The position numbers and the translations under genes are program-made. Source: Brumimicrobium mesophilum (lineage in GTDB: Bacteria; Bacteroidota; Bacteroidia; Flavobacteriales_D; Crocinitomicaceae). Taken from it: a stretch of DNA of 64,000 bases. Location of the stretch: assembly GCF_003025005.1 (NCBI RefSeq), contig NZ_PVSS01000015.1:43881-107880 (forward strand), given 5' to 3'. The notes under the pieces were generated by a model that saw only the letters and a list, made by a program, of their open reading frames with translations, was not told the DNA's origin and made no database searches. Each line of letters begins with the position of its first letter. Position 1 is the first letter of the stretch. This document shows, piece after piece, positions 1 to 8,734 of the stretch.

Positions 1-602
1 ACGAACTCCAACAAGAATGTTCCAAACTCACGCATCTCACGGTAAAGGATAAATTTATCATCGTTTACATCAGGATAAAAACGTCCGTTTTGAGGCACTA
101 CATTCGCTCTTGGAATGAGTTTCACACTTACTTGCTCAACGTTTTCAATGTCTTTATATTTCCCAATCTCAACGAGTGAATAACCAAAATACAAAGCATT
201 TGCTGCATGCTTTGTCAATTTTCGATAAATACCGGCATCTTTCAATTTCTCGGTTTGCACTTCGTCGATTTCACCGCTTGCAGTTTTCAAATTCCAATCT
301 AAAGAGAACATCTTAGTTTGTCTATTCTCAATTTGAGAGGTCAATAAGCCGTCATCCATCACACGAGTAAAAATGTCTTGCAATGCGAAGTTTCTCGGAT
401 CTTCCTCTCGTTCCGTCGCCAAAATTGCCTGATTCCACATCTTTAAATCAATGCGAGTTCTTGCAACCGCTTTTGGTTGAGGGTTCAAAACTCGTCGAGT
501 GATTTCCTTATGAGCGTTGTTTTCAGCTTTCAAGTTTTGAACTGGTTGAATTGTTCCCAATCGCTCATTTATAACTTGCGCCACTTTATTAAATAGTTCC
601 AT
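1..602 (-). CDS. Phage portal protein, Mu gp29/DUF935-like (partial)
   Basis: The N-terminal ~200 residues of a portal protein are visible; the start is the ATG complementary to 602-600 and the gene runs off the left edge. It opens MELFNKVAQVINERLG and contains segments such as SQIENRQTKMFSLDW, ALYFGYSLVEIGKY and VKLIPRANVVPQNGRF, which match the general pattern of DUF935 portals. These proteins form the ring at one capsid vertex through which DNA enters and leaves. It follows the gp36-like gene with a 2-base gap and belongs to the leftward packaging operon. The assignment rests on pattern recognition of a partial protein, but the neighbours (TerL, TerS, gp36) agree. Confidence 0.8.
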   Translation of the reverse strand, partial: MELFNKVAQVINERLGTIQPVQNLKAENNAHKEITRRVLNPQPKAVARTRIDLKMWNQAILATEREEDPRNFALQDIFTRVMDDGLLTSQIENRQTKMFSLDWNLKTASGEIDEVQTEKLKDAGIYRKLTKHAANALYFGYSLVEIGKYKDIENVEQVSVKLIPRANVVPQNGRFYPDVNDDKFILYREMREFGTFLLEF

Positions 603-604
603 AA

Positions 605-1066
605 TTACTCGTAATTGAATTTAGGTCTCGAACCAAATCGAAACGGTTGATTGTTTTCTCCACTAGGATCAGTTACTGCCGGGTCAACTTGAGGAAGAGA
701 TCCAATTGTCATTTTTCCGTCAAGTATCATTTTCAAAGTTTCCAAAGCTCTGTCATAACGCTCCTTGGTTTGCTCATAAATGATATCTGCGTTACATAAA
801 TCAACAACGTGCCAAATGGTAACTGTTTTGGTTAAAGACAGAATCAAAGCATTACGGTCAGTTCCTGTAGCTGCGAAGATTGCCTCCACATCATAAACAA
901 GCCTTCCATCATTAAACTCGTGCTTGAAGTTCGGCATTAGATAGCCCTTCACCTCTTCAATAGCAACCTCAATGGCTGTATCAATTATGGTGTCGTCCCC
1001 TTCAGTAATTTGGTCAAGGATATAAGCGTACTTATTGGTCTTGAGTTCTAATATTGATAAATACAT
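605..1066 (-). CDS. Head-tail connector protein, Mu gp36/DUF1320-like
   Basis: This 153-residue protein has the size and pattern of DUF1320 (Mu gp36) proteins: a helical N-terminal region (DTAIEVAIEEVKGYL), a central helix with VTIWHVVDLCNADIIYEQ, and then RYDRALETLKMILDGKMTIGSLP followed by a polar tail. The family is thought to connect the portal to the tail or to help head completion. It sits between portal and terminase, separated by 2 and 3 bases, so all four leftward genes are probably co-transcribed. The polar tail ending FGSRPKFNYE is probably disordered. Role is inferred from family and position. Confidence 0.72.
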   Translation of the reverse strand: MYLSILELKTNKYAYILDQITEGDDTIIDTAIEVAIEEVKGYLMPNFKHEFNDGRLVYDVEAIFAATGTDRNALILSLTKTVTIWHVVDLCNADIIYEQTKERYDRALETLKMILDGKMTIGSLPQVDPAVTDPSGENNQPFRFGSRPKFNYE

Positions 1067-1069
1067 ATC

Positions 1070-2599
1070 TTAATTTTTAAATGAAATTCGTTTACCTACG
1101 ATATGCGTAGTTTCTTCCGTTGCAGAATTCTCCTGAAGTTTAAATACGCAACCTTCTAATGCATCTGGACCATCCATTGTTTTTGAAGCAACATCAACAT
1201 CCAGCATTTGATCTTCCATTCGTTCCATATCGGGAGTGCCTTTTAGTTTTTGGTCGAAAATCAAATCTCCACTCCTGTGGATAGGATCCAATGTTCCTTC
1301 AATTCTGTAAAATTTATCAGGCTTATTCCTATTATCTAATGAAAGAGGAAGTCTTGTTTTACGTCTTTTAGCTCGTTTCTTAATTTCAGGATCAATAACC
1401 TGTTCATAAAAAGCATCTTGTAAGGAGTTGTTTTCAATCCATCCTCTTCGAATCTGGACATTGTGTTCCATCAAATAATCATTAGCATCATAAAGCCAAT
1501 CGACAAAGCGTGAGTTGCCCGTTTGATCAAGTCTGATCCAGTAGACGAAATACATGAAGTTTTTATAACCAACTACAATTACACATTTTGCTGAGGCGTT
1601 ACCTCCGCTCTTGTCTTTGTTCGATGTTGATGGATCTGCATAGAATAGAACCTTCTCACATTTATGAATAGGTGGACATTTACCATACTTAATTTCCTTA
1701 AATACTGTACCTTCTTTCAATGGATTATTGAAGTATTCTTTTTGTTGATTTCTGTAGGACATAGGTTTTAACACCCTGTCAATCATTTCCTCTGTATTCT
1801 TTTGTGGCCAAGTAGATTTACCTTTCTTGTCCCGAATATTTACAATTTCATATCTATCAGCTTTCTTTCCAAGTTCTGTGATCGTGGTATACTTTCCAAT
1901 AATGTTTCCTACTGCCATTAAGAGTAGAGGATTAGAAATCGACCGAGTGGCATAAAGTGCTTCAAGTACCCAGTCAACTTTAGCTTTTATTCGTTTCTTA
2001 TTTCGAACCTCTTCATCTGTATCAATATCATCGATCAAAATAACATCAGGCCTCACAGCTTCGTTTCTAGTTCCACGAGGAGATTGACCTGCACCTAGAG
2101 CTCTAAATGCAACTCCTTTCTTGGTGATAAATTCACTCGCAGTCCAACTTCCAACACTTTCTTGCTTTCCGTAATCGTTAATTATACGGTTGTTTGATTC
2201 AAGAATAGACTTATAAGGAAGTAGCAAACGTTCAGCATCGGTAGAAGTAGCGGAGACAAGAATAACGTTCTTCTTTTTTCCAGTTACAGTAAGTTTTAAG
2301 ACGTCCATCATTGTTCTTGCCGATTTTGCCAACTCACGACACCAAGCTCGTACAAGGAAAAACTCAGCGTTTTCCATCACGCATTTAGTTGATGGTTTAT
2401 GAAATGGAGCTGGCTCACTTAAATAGAAGTTTGGGAAGTAGTATTTATACCACTCCTCGTTATTTCCTTCAAGGCGTTTGATACGCTTGGCTTTGTCTCC
2501 TTGACTTTCATCTAAGTCAACAGGGGTAGCTTTGTCAATATTCTTTCTGAACTCCTGCCACTTTTCATAATAGGCCTTGTCGCTGATCTTCTTTGCCAT
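1070..2599 (-). CDS. Terminase large subunit (TerL)
   Basis: TerL is the ATP-driven packaging motor and nuclease that fills the prohead. The 509-residue product has an N-terminal ATPase with a deviant Walker A (RELAKSART, about residues 88-96), a Walker B (VILIDDID, about 186-193) followed by acidic residues, and a C-terminal RNase H-like nuclease beginning near residue 318 with FYADPSTSNKD and continuing with WIENNSLQDAFYEQ. The length fits Mu gp28-like terminases. It abuts TerS with no gap and precedes the gp36-like gene by 3 bases. The nuclease Asp residues appear intact, so the protein is probably functional. Confidence 0.9.
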   Translation of the reverse strand: MAKKISDKAYYEKWQEFRKNIDKATPVDLDESQGDKAKRIKRLEGNNEEWYKYYFPNFYLSEPAPFHKPSTKCVMENAEFFLVRAWCRELAKSARTMMDVLKLTVTGKKKNVILVSATSTDAERLLLPYKSILESNNRIINDYGKQESVGSWTASEFITKKGVAFRALGAGQSPRGTRNEAVRPDVILIDDIDTDEEVRNKKRIKAKVDWVLEALYATRSISNPLLLMAVGNIIGKYTTITELGKKADRYEIVNIRDKKGKSTWPQKNTEEMIDRVLKPMSYRNQQKEYFNNPLKEGTVFKEIKYGKCPPIHKCEKVLFYADPSTSNKDKSGGNASAKCVIVVGYKNFMYFVYWIRLDQTGNSRFVDWLYDANDYLMEHNVQIRRGWIENNSLQDAFYEQVIDPEIKKRAKRRKTRLPLSLDNRNKPDKFYRIEGTLDPIHRSGDLIFDQKLKGTPDMERMEDQMLDVDVASKTMDGPDALEGCVFKLQENSATEETTHIVGKRISFKN

Positions 2600-3037
2600 C
2601 TACTTCATTTTAGATTGAATGAATAAATCAAAGTGATTAGTAATCTTCTTGGCTTCCTCTAAATCAATCTCACGCACGAAGTCAATAAAGTCTCTTGCAA
2701 CTTCTACAATTTGACCAATAGAAGTTTCAACCTCCAGCTTTTGAATTGCGCTTGTGATCTTAGAAATTACATCAGCTTCTTTTGCCTCTGCAACCTTATA
2801 ATCACGTTCTGTAATTTTAAGGTTCAGAAATTCCAATTGATCATACAATTGAGAGATCTGATGTTGCTTTGTGATCAGCATTGATTTCCTCAATTTCTTC
2901 CATTCACCTTTTTCAATCCATCGGGAAACTGTTTTTTCTGTCACCTTGACACGTGTTGCGATTTCCTTTTGAGTTAAATTCTCGGAGGTGTACAATGTCT
3001 TCGCATAGTCATGTTGTTGTTGTTTCTGCAATCTCAT
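2600..3037 (-). CDS. Terminase small subunit with helix-turn-helix
   Basis: The predicted 145-residue protein carries an HTH near its N-terminus (TQKEIATRVKVTEKTVSRWI) and a helical C-terminal half, as expected for a TerS that recognises phage DNA and loads TerL. A longer reading frame reaches a TTG at 3055, but the ATG at 3037 is the more likely start: the extra residues HINSS are unremarkable and a possible -7 box ends at 3053. It is the first gene of the leftward packaging operon and is divergent from the protease/scaffold gene. A general regulator cannot be excluded from the HTH alone, but the direct junction with TerL argues for TerS. Confidence 0.78.
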   Translation of the reverse strand: MRLQKQQQHDYAKTLYTSENLTQKEIATRVKVTEKTVSRWIEKGEWKKLRKSMLITKQHQISQLYDQLEFLNLKITERDYKVAEAKEADVISKITSAIQKLEVETSIGQIVEVARDFIDFVREIDLEEAKKITNHFDLFIQSKMK

Positions 3038-3052
3038 ACTACTATTTATATG

Positions 3053-3060
3053 CAAAGTTG
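3053..3060 (-). promoter_or_regulatory. Candidate -7 box for the packaging operon
   Basis: On the minus strand these bases read CAACTTTG, matching the Bacteroidota -7 consensus TAnnTTTG at seven of eight positions. The spacing to the ATG at 3037 would leave a leader of about ten bases. I find no convincing TTG at the -33 position, so this is a weak call. Confidence 0.3.
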
Positions 3061-3078
3061 ACCTAAATCAATCGGATT

Positions 3079-4140
3079 TTGAAAAAACGTTGTAAGGGTT
3101 GCATGACATTTTGGCGCAATTTGAAAGAATCCGCAATTTTGAAACCTGAACGATTGAACAATCAATTATTAATTCAACTAGAATTTATGCCAAAAAAAGG
3201 TGACAGCTTCGTTTTGAACGACGAAAACGAATTGAATAGCTACGGTTTTAGGACTTCAAATGAAGGATTGAACCTAGACAGATTCAAAGACAATCCTGTA
3301 TTGTTGGATTACCACCGCACTTCTAACGAGTCGGTTATTGGTCGTTGGACAAACATCAGAATCGAAGGATCACTATTGTTAGCTGATCCTGAATTCGACA
3401 TCGAAGATCCAGCAGCATTGAAAGTAAAAGGAAAGGTTGACCGTGGCTTTATCAAAGGTGCATCAATGGGCTTGACTTTCAGCCATAAGAACATGGAGAT
3501 TCAACCAGACGGGACCTATCTATTAGGAAAATCCCAATTAATGGAAGGTTCTATCGTGTCCATTCCATCAAATCGTAAATCATTAAAGCTCTATACAGAG
3601 GATGGTGATCTAATGACGGAGGAATCTGTCAAATTATCAATTAAGCAAATCAGTAAACCCAAAATAGATATGCCAAAAGTAGCATTAAGTTTTGCTGCAT
3701 TAACAGCGCTAGGTCTTCAAAGTGATGAAGATTCAGTTGCATTAAGCGCAGCAGTTGAAAAGCTAGCAGGTGAGAAAACCTCACTTACAGCAAAATTAAA
3801 AGCTAAAACCAGCGAGCTTGAAGCGTTGGAAAGTAAAGTTGAAGCAGACAACGATGCAAAAGCATTGTCTATGGTTAAGAACGCAATCACAGAAGGTAAA
3901 ATCACAGCCGACAAAAAGGAGAAGTTCTTAAAAATAGCTAAAGCTGATTTCACATTAGCCGCAGATTTCTTAAGTGAAATTCCAGCGAAAAAAACATTGG
4001 CTGGAGAAGTGATTAATTCCACTTCAGGTGGTGACCTTCCAAAAACAATGGATGAGTTCGAGAAATTGTCAACTGAAAAGAAGTTGAGTTTCCAAGCAGA
4101 TCACCCTGCAGAGTTTGAAAAATTATTCACGCAAAACTAG
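3079..4140 (+). CDS. Prohead protease fused to scaffold domain
   Basis: The N-terminal half resembles HK97-type (U35/S78) prohead serine proteases: NSYGF near residue 53, a candidate catalytic His in LLDYHR (H79), GASMG (S129) and EGSIVSIPSN (S158). Residues ~215-255 form a Lys/Glu-rich coiled coil and the rest is helical and polar, as in scaffolding domains. The protein would process and scaffold the assembling capsid, and the capsid gene follows at 4146. The start is uncertain: 3079 is a TTG, with in-frame ATGs at 3103 and 3187; the family-like sequence begins right after 3187. Fusing protease and scaffold in one gene is known in Mu-like phages. Confidence 0.8.
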   Translation: MKKRCKGCMTFWRNLKESAILKPERLNNQLLIQLEFMPKKGDSFVLNDENELNSYGFRTSNEGLNLDRFKDNPVLLDYHRTSNESVIGRWTNIRIEGSLLLADPEFDIEDPAALKVKGKVDRGFIKGASMGLTFSHKNMEIQPDGTYLLGKSQLMEGSIVSIPSNRKSLKLYTEDGDLMTEESVKLSIKQISKPKIDMPKVALSFAALTALGLQSDEDSVALSAAVEKLAGEKTSLTAKLKAKTSELEALESKVEADNDAKALSMVKNAITEGKITADKKEKFLKIAKADFTLAADFLSEIPAKKTLAGEVINSTSGGDLPKTMDEFEKLSTEKKLSFQADHPAEFEKLFTQN

Positions 4141-4145
4141 TAATT

Positions 4146-5078
4146 ATGCCATCATTATTTCCACAAATGTGGCGAACGAGAGTCGCCTTATTATTAAGCT
4201 TCACCGATGCAGCTCCTTGGTTGGACGGAATTGAAGAAATCGATACAGAGATTATCGAAGTAGGTTCAGGATCTGCAAGCGAGCAAAACTTGATTCACCT
4301 ACCATTAGAAAACTTCGATGTAGAGGTTTTATTGAACAACACAACTTATCCATTGGGTACGCAAGCATTTACGGATGACGAAGCAGTTGTGAAGTTGGAC
4401 AAATGGGAAACGAAAGTTACCAATTTGACTGATGACCAAACTATGGGAGCATCTTATCGCAAAATCGATAACGTTGTGCGTCCACACACTCGAGCGTTGT
4501 TGGAAAACAAGTTCATGAAAGCCATTCACGCTTTAGCACCTGCTGTTAACGCAACTGCAACACCTATCATTAAAACGACTGGAACATTGACTGGAGGAAG
4601 ACGATTGTTTACCTATGAAGATCTTGTAGCCTTAAAGCGTGCGTGTGATACTGCTAAGATGTCTAAAACTGACCGTCGTTTAGTATTGACTTCCAATCAC
4701 TGGAATGACTTATTGTTAGATCGCGAACGTTTTGCAAATCAATTAAACAACATCAAAGAAGGTGAAGTTGCACCGAAAATTGCAGGTTTCAAAATCTTCC
4801 AATATGATGCAAATCCTTTATTCTTTGCTGACGCTGCAAACGCAGGAGCATTAACAAAGCAACCTTTTGGTACAGTGAAAACTGCCACAGATTTCGAAGG
4901 ATCAGTTGTTTTTGACGGAGGAAACGTGGCTAAGAAAAATGGTTTAACAAAACAATACTTCTCGCCTTCAGCGGCAACGCCAACAAATCCGGTTAATCAA
5001 TTGAATTACCGTCACTACTTCATGACTTTACCAATTCGTCAGAAGTTTATGGCTGCAATCATTGATGCTGCATCATAG
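4146..5078 (+). CDS. Major capsid protein (HK97 fold)
   Basis: This 310-residue protein follows the protease/scaffold gene by 5 bases, the usual place of the major capsid protein. It lacks membrane segments. The middle has VLTSNHWNDLLLDRERF, followed by the VAPKIAGFKIFQYD segment, which resembles the P-domain of HK97-type capsid proteins of Bacteroidota phages, where a helix is followed by a G-F-x-I strand. The product would form the icosahedral shell. No processing site is obvious. The call relies on position and on the general sequence pattern rather than on a catalytic motif. Confidence 0.8.
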   Translation: MPSLFPQMWRTRVALLLSFTDAAPWLDGIEEIDTEIIEVGSGSASEQNLIHLPLENFDVEVLLNNTTYPLGTQAFTDDEAVVKLDKWETKVTNLTDDQTMGASYRKIDNVVRPHTRALLENKFMKAIHALAPAVNATATPIIKTTGTLTGGRRLFTYEDLVALKRACDTAKMSKTDRRLVLTSNHWNDLLLDRERFANQLNNIKEGEVAPKIAGFKIFQYDANPLFFADAANAGALTKQPFGTVKTATDFEGSVVFDGGNVAKKNGLTKQYFSPSAATPTNPVNQLNYRHYFMTLPIRQKFMAAIIDAAS

Positions 5079-5118
5079 TAATTAACAAGAAAACACACAG
5101 AGAGAAAACAGCACCACA

Positions 5119-5745
5119 ATGGGAAAACACAGAATTATATTAGATCCAGGACACGGGGGAGTAAATCCATCGACTGGACAATATGTTACGCCCGGGAAGA
5201 GATCATTCCATCCTGTTGATGGTGCTGTTTATTATGAAGGAGAGATAATGCGAGCGTATGCATGCACTTGGGCAAACATCCTTAGAAATGCAGGTTATGA
5301 AGTTGTTTTTACGGTTGAGCCTACTGATTATACAGATGTTTCTTTGAACGAAAGAATTCGAAAGGTTAACACTTTTCATGCGCAAAAAAAGAGCATCCTT
5401 GTGCCAATTCATTCTAATGGTGTCCGCAATCCAACAGCTCACGGTCATGAAGTTTTCACTTCTCCTGGGGTAACAAACAGCGACCAATTAGCAACCTTTT
5501 GGATTGAAGAGTTTGAAGCTATGTTTCCAAACATTCACGTCAGAAAAGACTTCTCCGATGGATATCCTGACAAAGAAGCAAACTTTATGATGCTGACGCT
5601 TTCAAATTGCGTTGCCATTTATCTTGAGTTGCTATTTCACACTAATGATGCGGAGGTTAGAATTCTAAGATCACAAGAGTTCAAGGAGAAAACAGGCCAA
5701 GCGCTTTTGCGTGCCATCATAAAATACGAGCAATGGTTGAACTAA
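5119..5745 (+). CDS. N-acetylmuramoyl-L-alanine amidase endolysin (Amidase_3)
   Basis: The 208-residue protein has the complete Amidase_3 zinc site: H12 in LDPGHGG, E42 in YEGEIMRAY, H98 in VPIHSNG, and the catalytic Glu E170 in IYLELLFHTN. These enzymes cut the amide bond between N-acetylmuramate and the stem peptide, breaking the host wall at lysis. There is no signal peptide, so export would depend on a holin. It opens a lysis cassette: the next gene overlaps it by 13 bases and encodes a membrane protein, and a probable spanin follows. A plain ATG start at 5119 fits the family, which begins a few residues before the first strand. Confidence 0.92.
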   Translation: MGKHRIILDPGHGGVNPSTGQYVTPGKRSFHPVDGAVYYEGEIMRAYACTWANILRNAGYEVVFTVEPTDYTDVSLNERIRKVNTFHAQKKSILVPIHSNGVRNPTAHGHEVFTSPGVTNSDQLATFWIEEFEAMFPNIHVRKDFSDGYPDKEANFMMLTLSNCVAIYLELLFHTNDAEVRILRSQEFKEKTGQALLRAIIKYEQWLN

Positions 5746-6101
5746 TTATTACGGCAATTATAGCTCCAATAGTGCCAGCTGTCATCGCTTACCTGTTAGG
5801 TAGGAAATTGAGACAGAAAAAGGAGGAAGTAGACATTGAAAAGCTACAAGGAAACAATTATAAGATTTACATAGAAAATTACCAGGTAATGCTTGATGAC
5901 CTTGCGAAAAGAAACGAATTGTCGATTCAGTCAAACAGAGATCAGCGAGCATATTACCACAAGGTAGTTGAAGAATTGAAAACCACAGTAACAGATCTGT
6001 CCAATTCAAACAAGCAACTCCATAAAGACATTCAGAAATTAAAACAGGACTACCCATGTCCAGATTGCAAATTAAAACCAAAGACAACGTGCAAAAACTA
6101 A
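5733..6101 (+). CDS. Membrane/coiled-coil lysis protein, holin or antiholin candidate
   Basis: This 122-residue protein has one N-terminal membrane segment (IITAIIAPIVPAVIAYLLG, residues ~5-23), followed at once by positive residues (RKLRQKK) and then a long coiled coil, and it ends in a Cys-rich tail (CPDCKLKPKTTC). The positive-inside rule puts the coiled coil in the cytoplasm, which argues against an Rz-type inner-membrane spanin. It overlaps the endolysin by 13 bases and the next gene by 46, so all three are translationally coupled. Because the endolysin has no signal peptide, this is the best holin or antiholin candidate, but that role is inferred from context only. Confidence 0.5.
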   Translation: MVELIITAIIAPIVPAVIAYLLGRKLRQKKEEVDIEKLQGNNYKIYIENYQVMLDDLAKRNELSIQSNRDQRAYYHKVVEELKTTVTDLSNSNKQLHKDIQKLKQDYPCPDCKLKPKTTCKN

Positions 6102-6598
6102 TATACATATTGCTAACACTTTTGATTCTCACATCATGTGGAAACTCAAGAAACTCGGGGTCAACTATAATTTCAGATAAGACAACTGAAACGACTGTTG
6201 ATGTCCTAGATAGAGATACTATTTTTAGAATTCCACAAGAAAAAGCATCTCTCTTAGCGAAATTAAGTACCAATTCTAAAGGAGAAATCTCAATTGAGCA
6301 TCAAACAGTTTCAAATGATTCTGAATCATTATCGGATCCAGTGATCAAGATTGTAGATAACTACATCCACGTCGATTGTGAAAAGAAAGCGCAAGAGCTC
6401 TTCGCCCAATGGAAGGAAACGCATAAGCAAACGAAAGTTGTTCAAACCATTACAGAATACTATCCAGTAGAACGAGAAATGACCACCTACGAAACCATTA
6501 GTATATGGATGGGTAGGGTTTTTATGCTCATTCTATTGGTATCAATAATCCTGATTCTCGCCAAAGTGAAGAATCCATTTTTTAACAAAAAATCATAG
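6056..6598 (+). CDS. Probable unimolecular spanin (lipoprotein with C-terminal TM)
   Basis: The 180-residue product begins with a lipoprotein signal: a basic n-region, a hydrophobic stretch and the lipobox LLILTSC with the acylated Cys at residue 28. It ends with a second hydrophobic segment (about residues 151-169, MGRVFMLILLVSIILILAK) and a basic tail KVKNPFFNKK. An outer-membrane lipid anchor plus an inner-membrane segment is the signature of u-spanins such as T1 gp11, which span the periplasm and fuse the two membranes in the last step of lysis. It overlaps the upstream membrane-protein gene by 46 bases and lies two genes after the endolysin. No sequence similarity is claimed; the call rests on topology and position. 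Confidence 0.6.
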   Translation: MSRLQIKTKDNVQKLIYILLTLLILTSCGNSRNSGSTIISDKTTETTVDVLDRDTIFRIPQEKASLLAKLSTNSKGEISIEHQTVSNDSESLSDPVIKIVDNYIHVDCEKKAQELFAQWKETHKQTKVVQTITEYYPVEREMTTYETISIWMGRVFMLILLVSIILILAKVKNPFFNKKS

Positions 6599-6600
6599 TT

Positions 6601-7047
6601 ATGAATAAAGTTTTTAAAGACAATCCATCACTTAACGAGTTTTATCAAACGACTGATGGTCGCCCTTTTTACGGTGAAAACGCTGCTAAAAATCACGCTA
6701 AAACACTAGGCGAAGGAAAAGGAAAAGTTGCGCATATAGTGCGTGAAGTTGAAGTGGAAGCATCTGAGGAAGATGAAAATCCATCACCTGCAGAATACGA
6801 CATGAGTATGACTCGTCCGCAATTGGATGCAGTGGCTAAAGGTTTTGAAATAAACACTGATGAATTAGGCACGAAGCAAGATGTAATTGATGCTATAGAT
6901 GCATTTATTAATGGAGTGACTTCAAAAGATTTAGAAGATCCGAAAGATTCAACTGAATCAGTGGATGCATCTGCAAAAACTGAAACGGAAGAAAAAGACA
7001 CTTCAGACAAAGGAGCTGAAGCAGTAGAAACGAAAAAAACAAAGTAA
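6601..7047 (+). CDS. Small acidic phage protein with SAP/HeH-like segment
   Basis: This 148-residue protein is strongly acidic towards its C-terminus. Its N-terminus (NEFYQTTDGRPFYGENAAKNHAK) resembles short proteins found next to sheath genes in Bacteroidota phages. Residues ~69-97 (SMTRPQLDAVAKGFEI then a Lys-Gln-Asp-rich helix) look like a helix-extended-loop-helix or SAP-type nucleic-acid-binding motif, which is a tentative reading. It lies 2 bases after the spanin and 1 base before the sheath gene. Head-tail joining or terminator roles are possible, but I cannot assign one. Confidence 0.55.
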   Translation: MNKVFKDNPSLNEFYQTTDGRPFYGENAAKNHAKTLGEGKGKVAHIVREVEVEASEEDENPSPAEYDMSMTRPQLDAVAKGFEINTDELGTKQDVIDAIDAFINGVTSKDLEDPKDSTESVDASAKTETEEKDTSDKGAEAVETKKTK

Positions 7048-7048
7048 C

Positions 7049-8278
7049 ATGCCATTACCAGGAATAGATATTAGTTTTCAAAACGGAAACCTTGGATCAG
7101 TTGTTCCGAGTCCAGACGGTTTACTCGGTTTAGTATGTCACGCTGAGGCAGTAGCTTCAACTTTGGCAAACACAACTCCTTATTTGGTAACGTCAATGAA
7201 AGATGTTGCTGCTTTAGGAATTATCGATGATGTTGATAACCACATCGTTTACAAATTCTTATCTGAGTTTTATGCTGAAGGAGGTTCAGGCACACCGCTT
7301 TGGATTTACACAATTGCTCGAGACGAAAGCTTAAGCGATCAATTCAAACCTGATGGAACAACTGGAATTGTTCCTGCATCAACATTGTTGGACACAGCAA
7401 ACGGAGATATCAGAGGTTTAATAGCTCTTTTCAATCCTGATGGAACTTATGTTTCGGATGTTGATGAGGAGATGGAGTCAGAAGTAATTGAATTAGCTGC
7501 ATTGGCTCAAACATTTGCGGAAGACTATACAGATGATAAGTATGCGCCTTTCTTTGTGCTTACAGAGGGTTACGGCTATACAGGCACGCAAGCAACGTTA
7601 ACAGATCTTACAGAAAAAGAATACAACCGAGTAGGTATTTTGTTGGGAGATACAGAATCTCGCACAGGAACAACTGCATCAAAAGGTGCAGCGCTTGGTG
7701 TTTTGGCAGGTCGTGTTGCAAAAAATGCTGTACAAGTTAACATCGGAAAGGTACGTGATGGAGCTTTAAATCCTCTCGAGATGTTTATAGTTGATGACCT
7801 TGTAGAAGTTGCAAATATTGAAGCGTTGAACGATAAAGGTTATATCACATTCAGAAAGCATGTGAGCCGTAGTGGTTATTACTTTACAGATTCACCATTA
7901 GCAACTTTACCAAGTGATGACTATAGATTCTTAGAGCGCAGACGAGTAATCGATAAAGCTTACAGAGTTGCTTACTCTTCATTATTAGATTATGTCTTGG
8001 AAGACTTGAATGTGAACGCAGACGGTTCTATATCTCCAATCGATGCAAAAACAATTGAGGGAGTTGTTCAGAATGCAATTTTCACAGAAATGACTGCAAA
8101 TGGAGAATTGTCAACAGATGCGACAAATCCAAACGATTTAGGAGTGATTGTAAAGGTAGACTTAACTCACAATATCACTTCAACATCAAAAATCAAATTG
8201 GAATCATTGCAAGTAGCACCAAAAGCCTATGCAAGATATATTGATGTTCCACTCGGTTACATCCCAGTTAGCATTTAG
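7049..8278 (+). CDS. Contractile tail sheath protein (DUF2586-like)
   Basis: At 409 residues this protein fits the DUF2586 group of tail sheath proteins. It starts MPLPGIDISFQNGNLG, has a central nucleotide-free alpha/beta region (FNPDGTYVSDVDEEM, FFVLTEGYGYTGT) and ends with the beta-rich C-terminus that links sheath subunits (KAYARYIDVPLGYIPV). The sheath contracts to drive the inner tube through the envelope. The tube gene follows 24 bases later, as is usual for contractile tails, which supports both calls. Confidence 0.85.
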   Translation: MPLPGIDISFQNGNLGSVVPSPDGLLGLVCHAEAVASTLANTTPYLVTSMKDVAALGIIDDVDNHIVYKFLSEFYAEGGSGTPLWIYTIARDESLSDQFKPDGTTGIVPASTLLDTANGDIRGLIALFNPDGTYVSDVDEEMESEVIELAALAQTFAEDYTDDKYAPFFVLTEGYGYTGTQATLTDLTEKEYNRVGILLGDTESRTGTTASKGAALGVLAGRVAKNAVQVNIGKVRDGALNPLEMFIVDDLVEVANIEALNDKGYITFRKHVSRSGYYFTDSPLATLPSDDYRFLERRRVIDKAYRVAYSSLLDYVLEDLNVNADGSISPIDAKTIEGVVQNAIFTEMTANGELSTDATNPNDLGVIVKVDLTHNITSTSKIKLESLQVAPKAYARYIDVPLGYIPVSI

Positions 8279-8302
8279 TAATCATCATTAAATAGATAAA
8301 AA

Positions 8303-8710
8303 ATGGCATTTAATTCAAGACAATACGAATGGGCAGAGGTAACAGTTATCTTAGGAGGTAAGGATCTCTTGACTATTCGTGCAATCAAATACAAAAAGAC
8401 TTCTGATAATGAAGCGCTACATGCAAAAGGTAGAAATGCAATTTCTATCCAAAGAGGAAACGTAACTGTTGAGGGTGAAGTATCAATTCTCCAGAGTGAA
8501 CTTATGGAGCTTGAAGAGTCAGCTCCAAATAAGGATATTCTTCAGCTAGCTCTTGATATGGAGGTGAGTTATTTAGCAAATGGAGTTCTTCGCACAGATA
8601 GAGTTACAGGTATTCGTTTCGGTGAATATGAGAAATCATTGACACAAGGAGACAAGTTTATGGAAATTCCTATTCCATTCTTGGCACTTGATGTCGTTCC
8701 TGGCGTATAA
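8303..8710 (+). CDS. Tail tube protein
   Basis: This 135-residue, beta-rich protein lies directly after the sheath gene. Motifs such as YEWAEVTVILGGKDL, IQRGNVTVEGEVSILQ and FMEIPIPFLALDV match the usual strand pattern of contractile tail tube subunits in Bacteroidota phages. The protein would stack as hexameric rings to form the DNA channel. It is followed by the tail assembly chaperone gene and then the tape measure gene, the canonical order. Annotation is by order, size and pattern. Confidence 0.78.
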   Translation: MAFNSRQYEWAEVTVILGGKDLLTIRAIKYKKTSDNEALHAKGRNAISIQRGNVTVEGEVSILQSELMELEESAPNKDILQLALDMEVSYLANGVLRTDRVTGIRFGEYEKSLTQGDKFMEIPIPFLALDVVPGV

Positions 8711-8734
8711 AAAAATCACTAAAAATTTTCAATA

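Noticed and set aside
5733..6101. Inner-membrane Rz-type spanin
   Set aside because: Positive residues directly after the N-terminal membrane segment place the coiled coil in the cytoplasm, and the next gene already has u-spanin topology.
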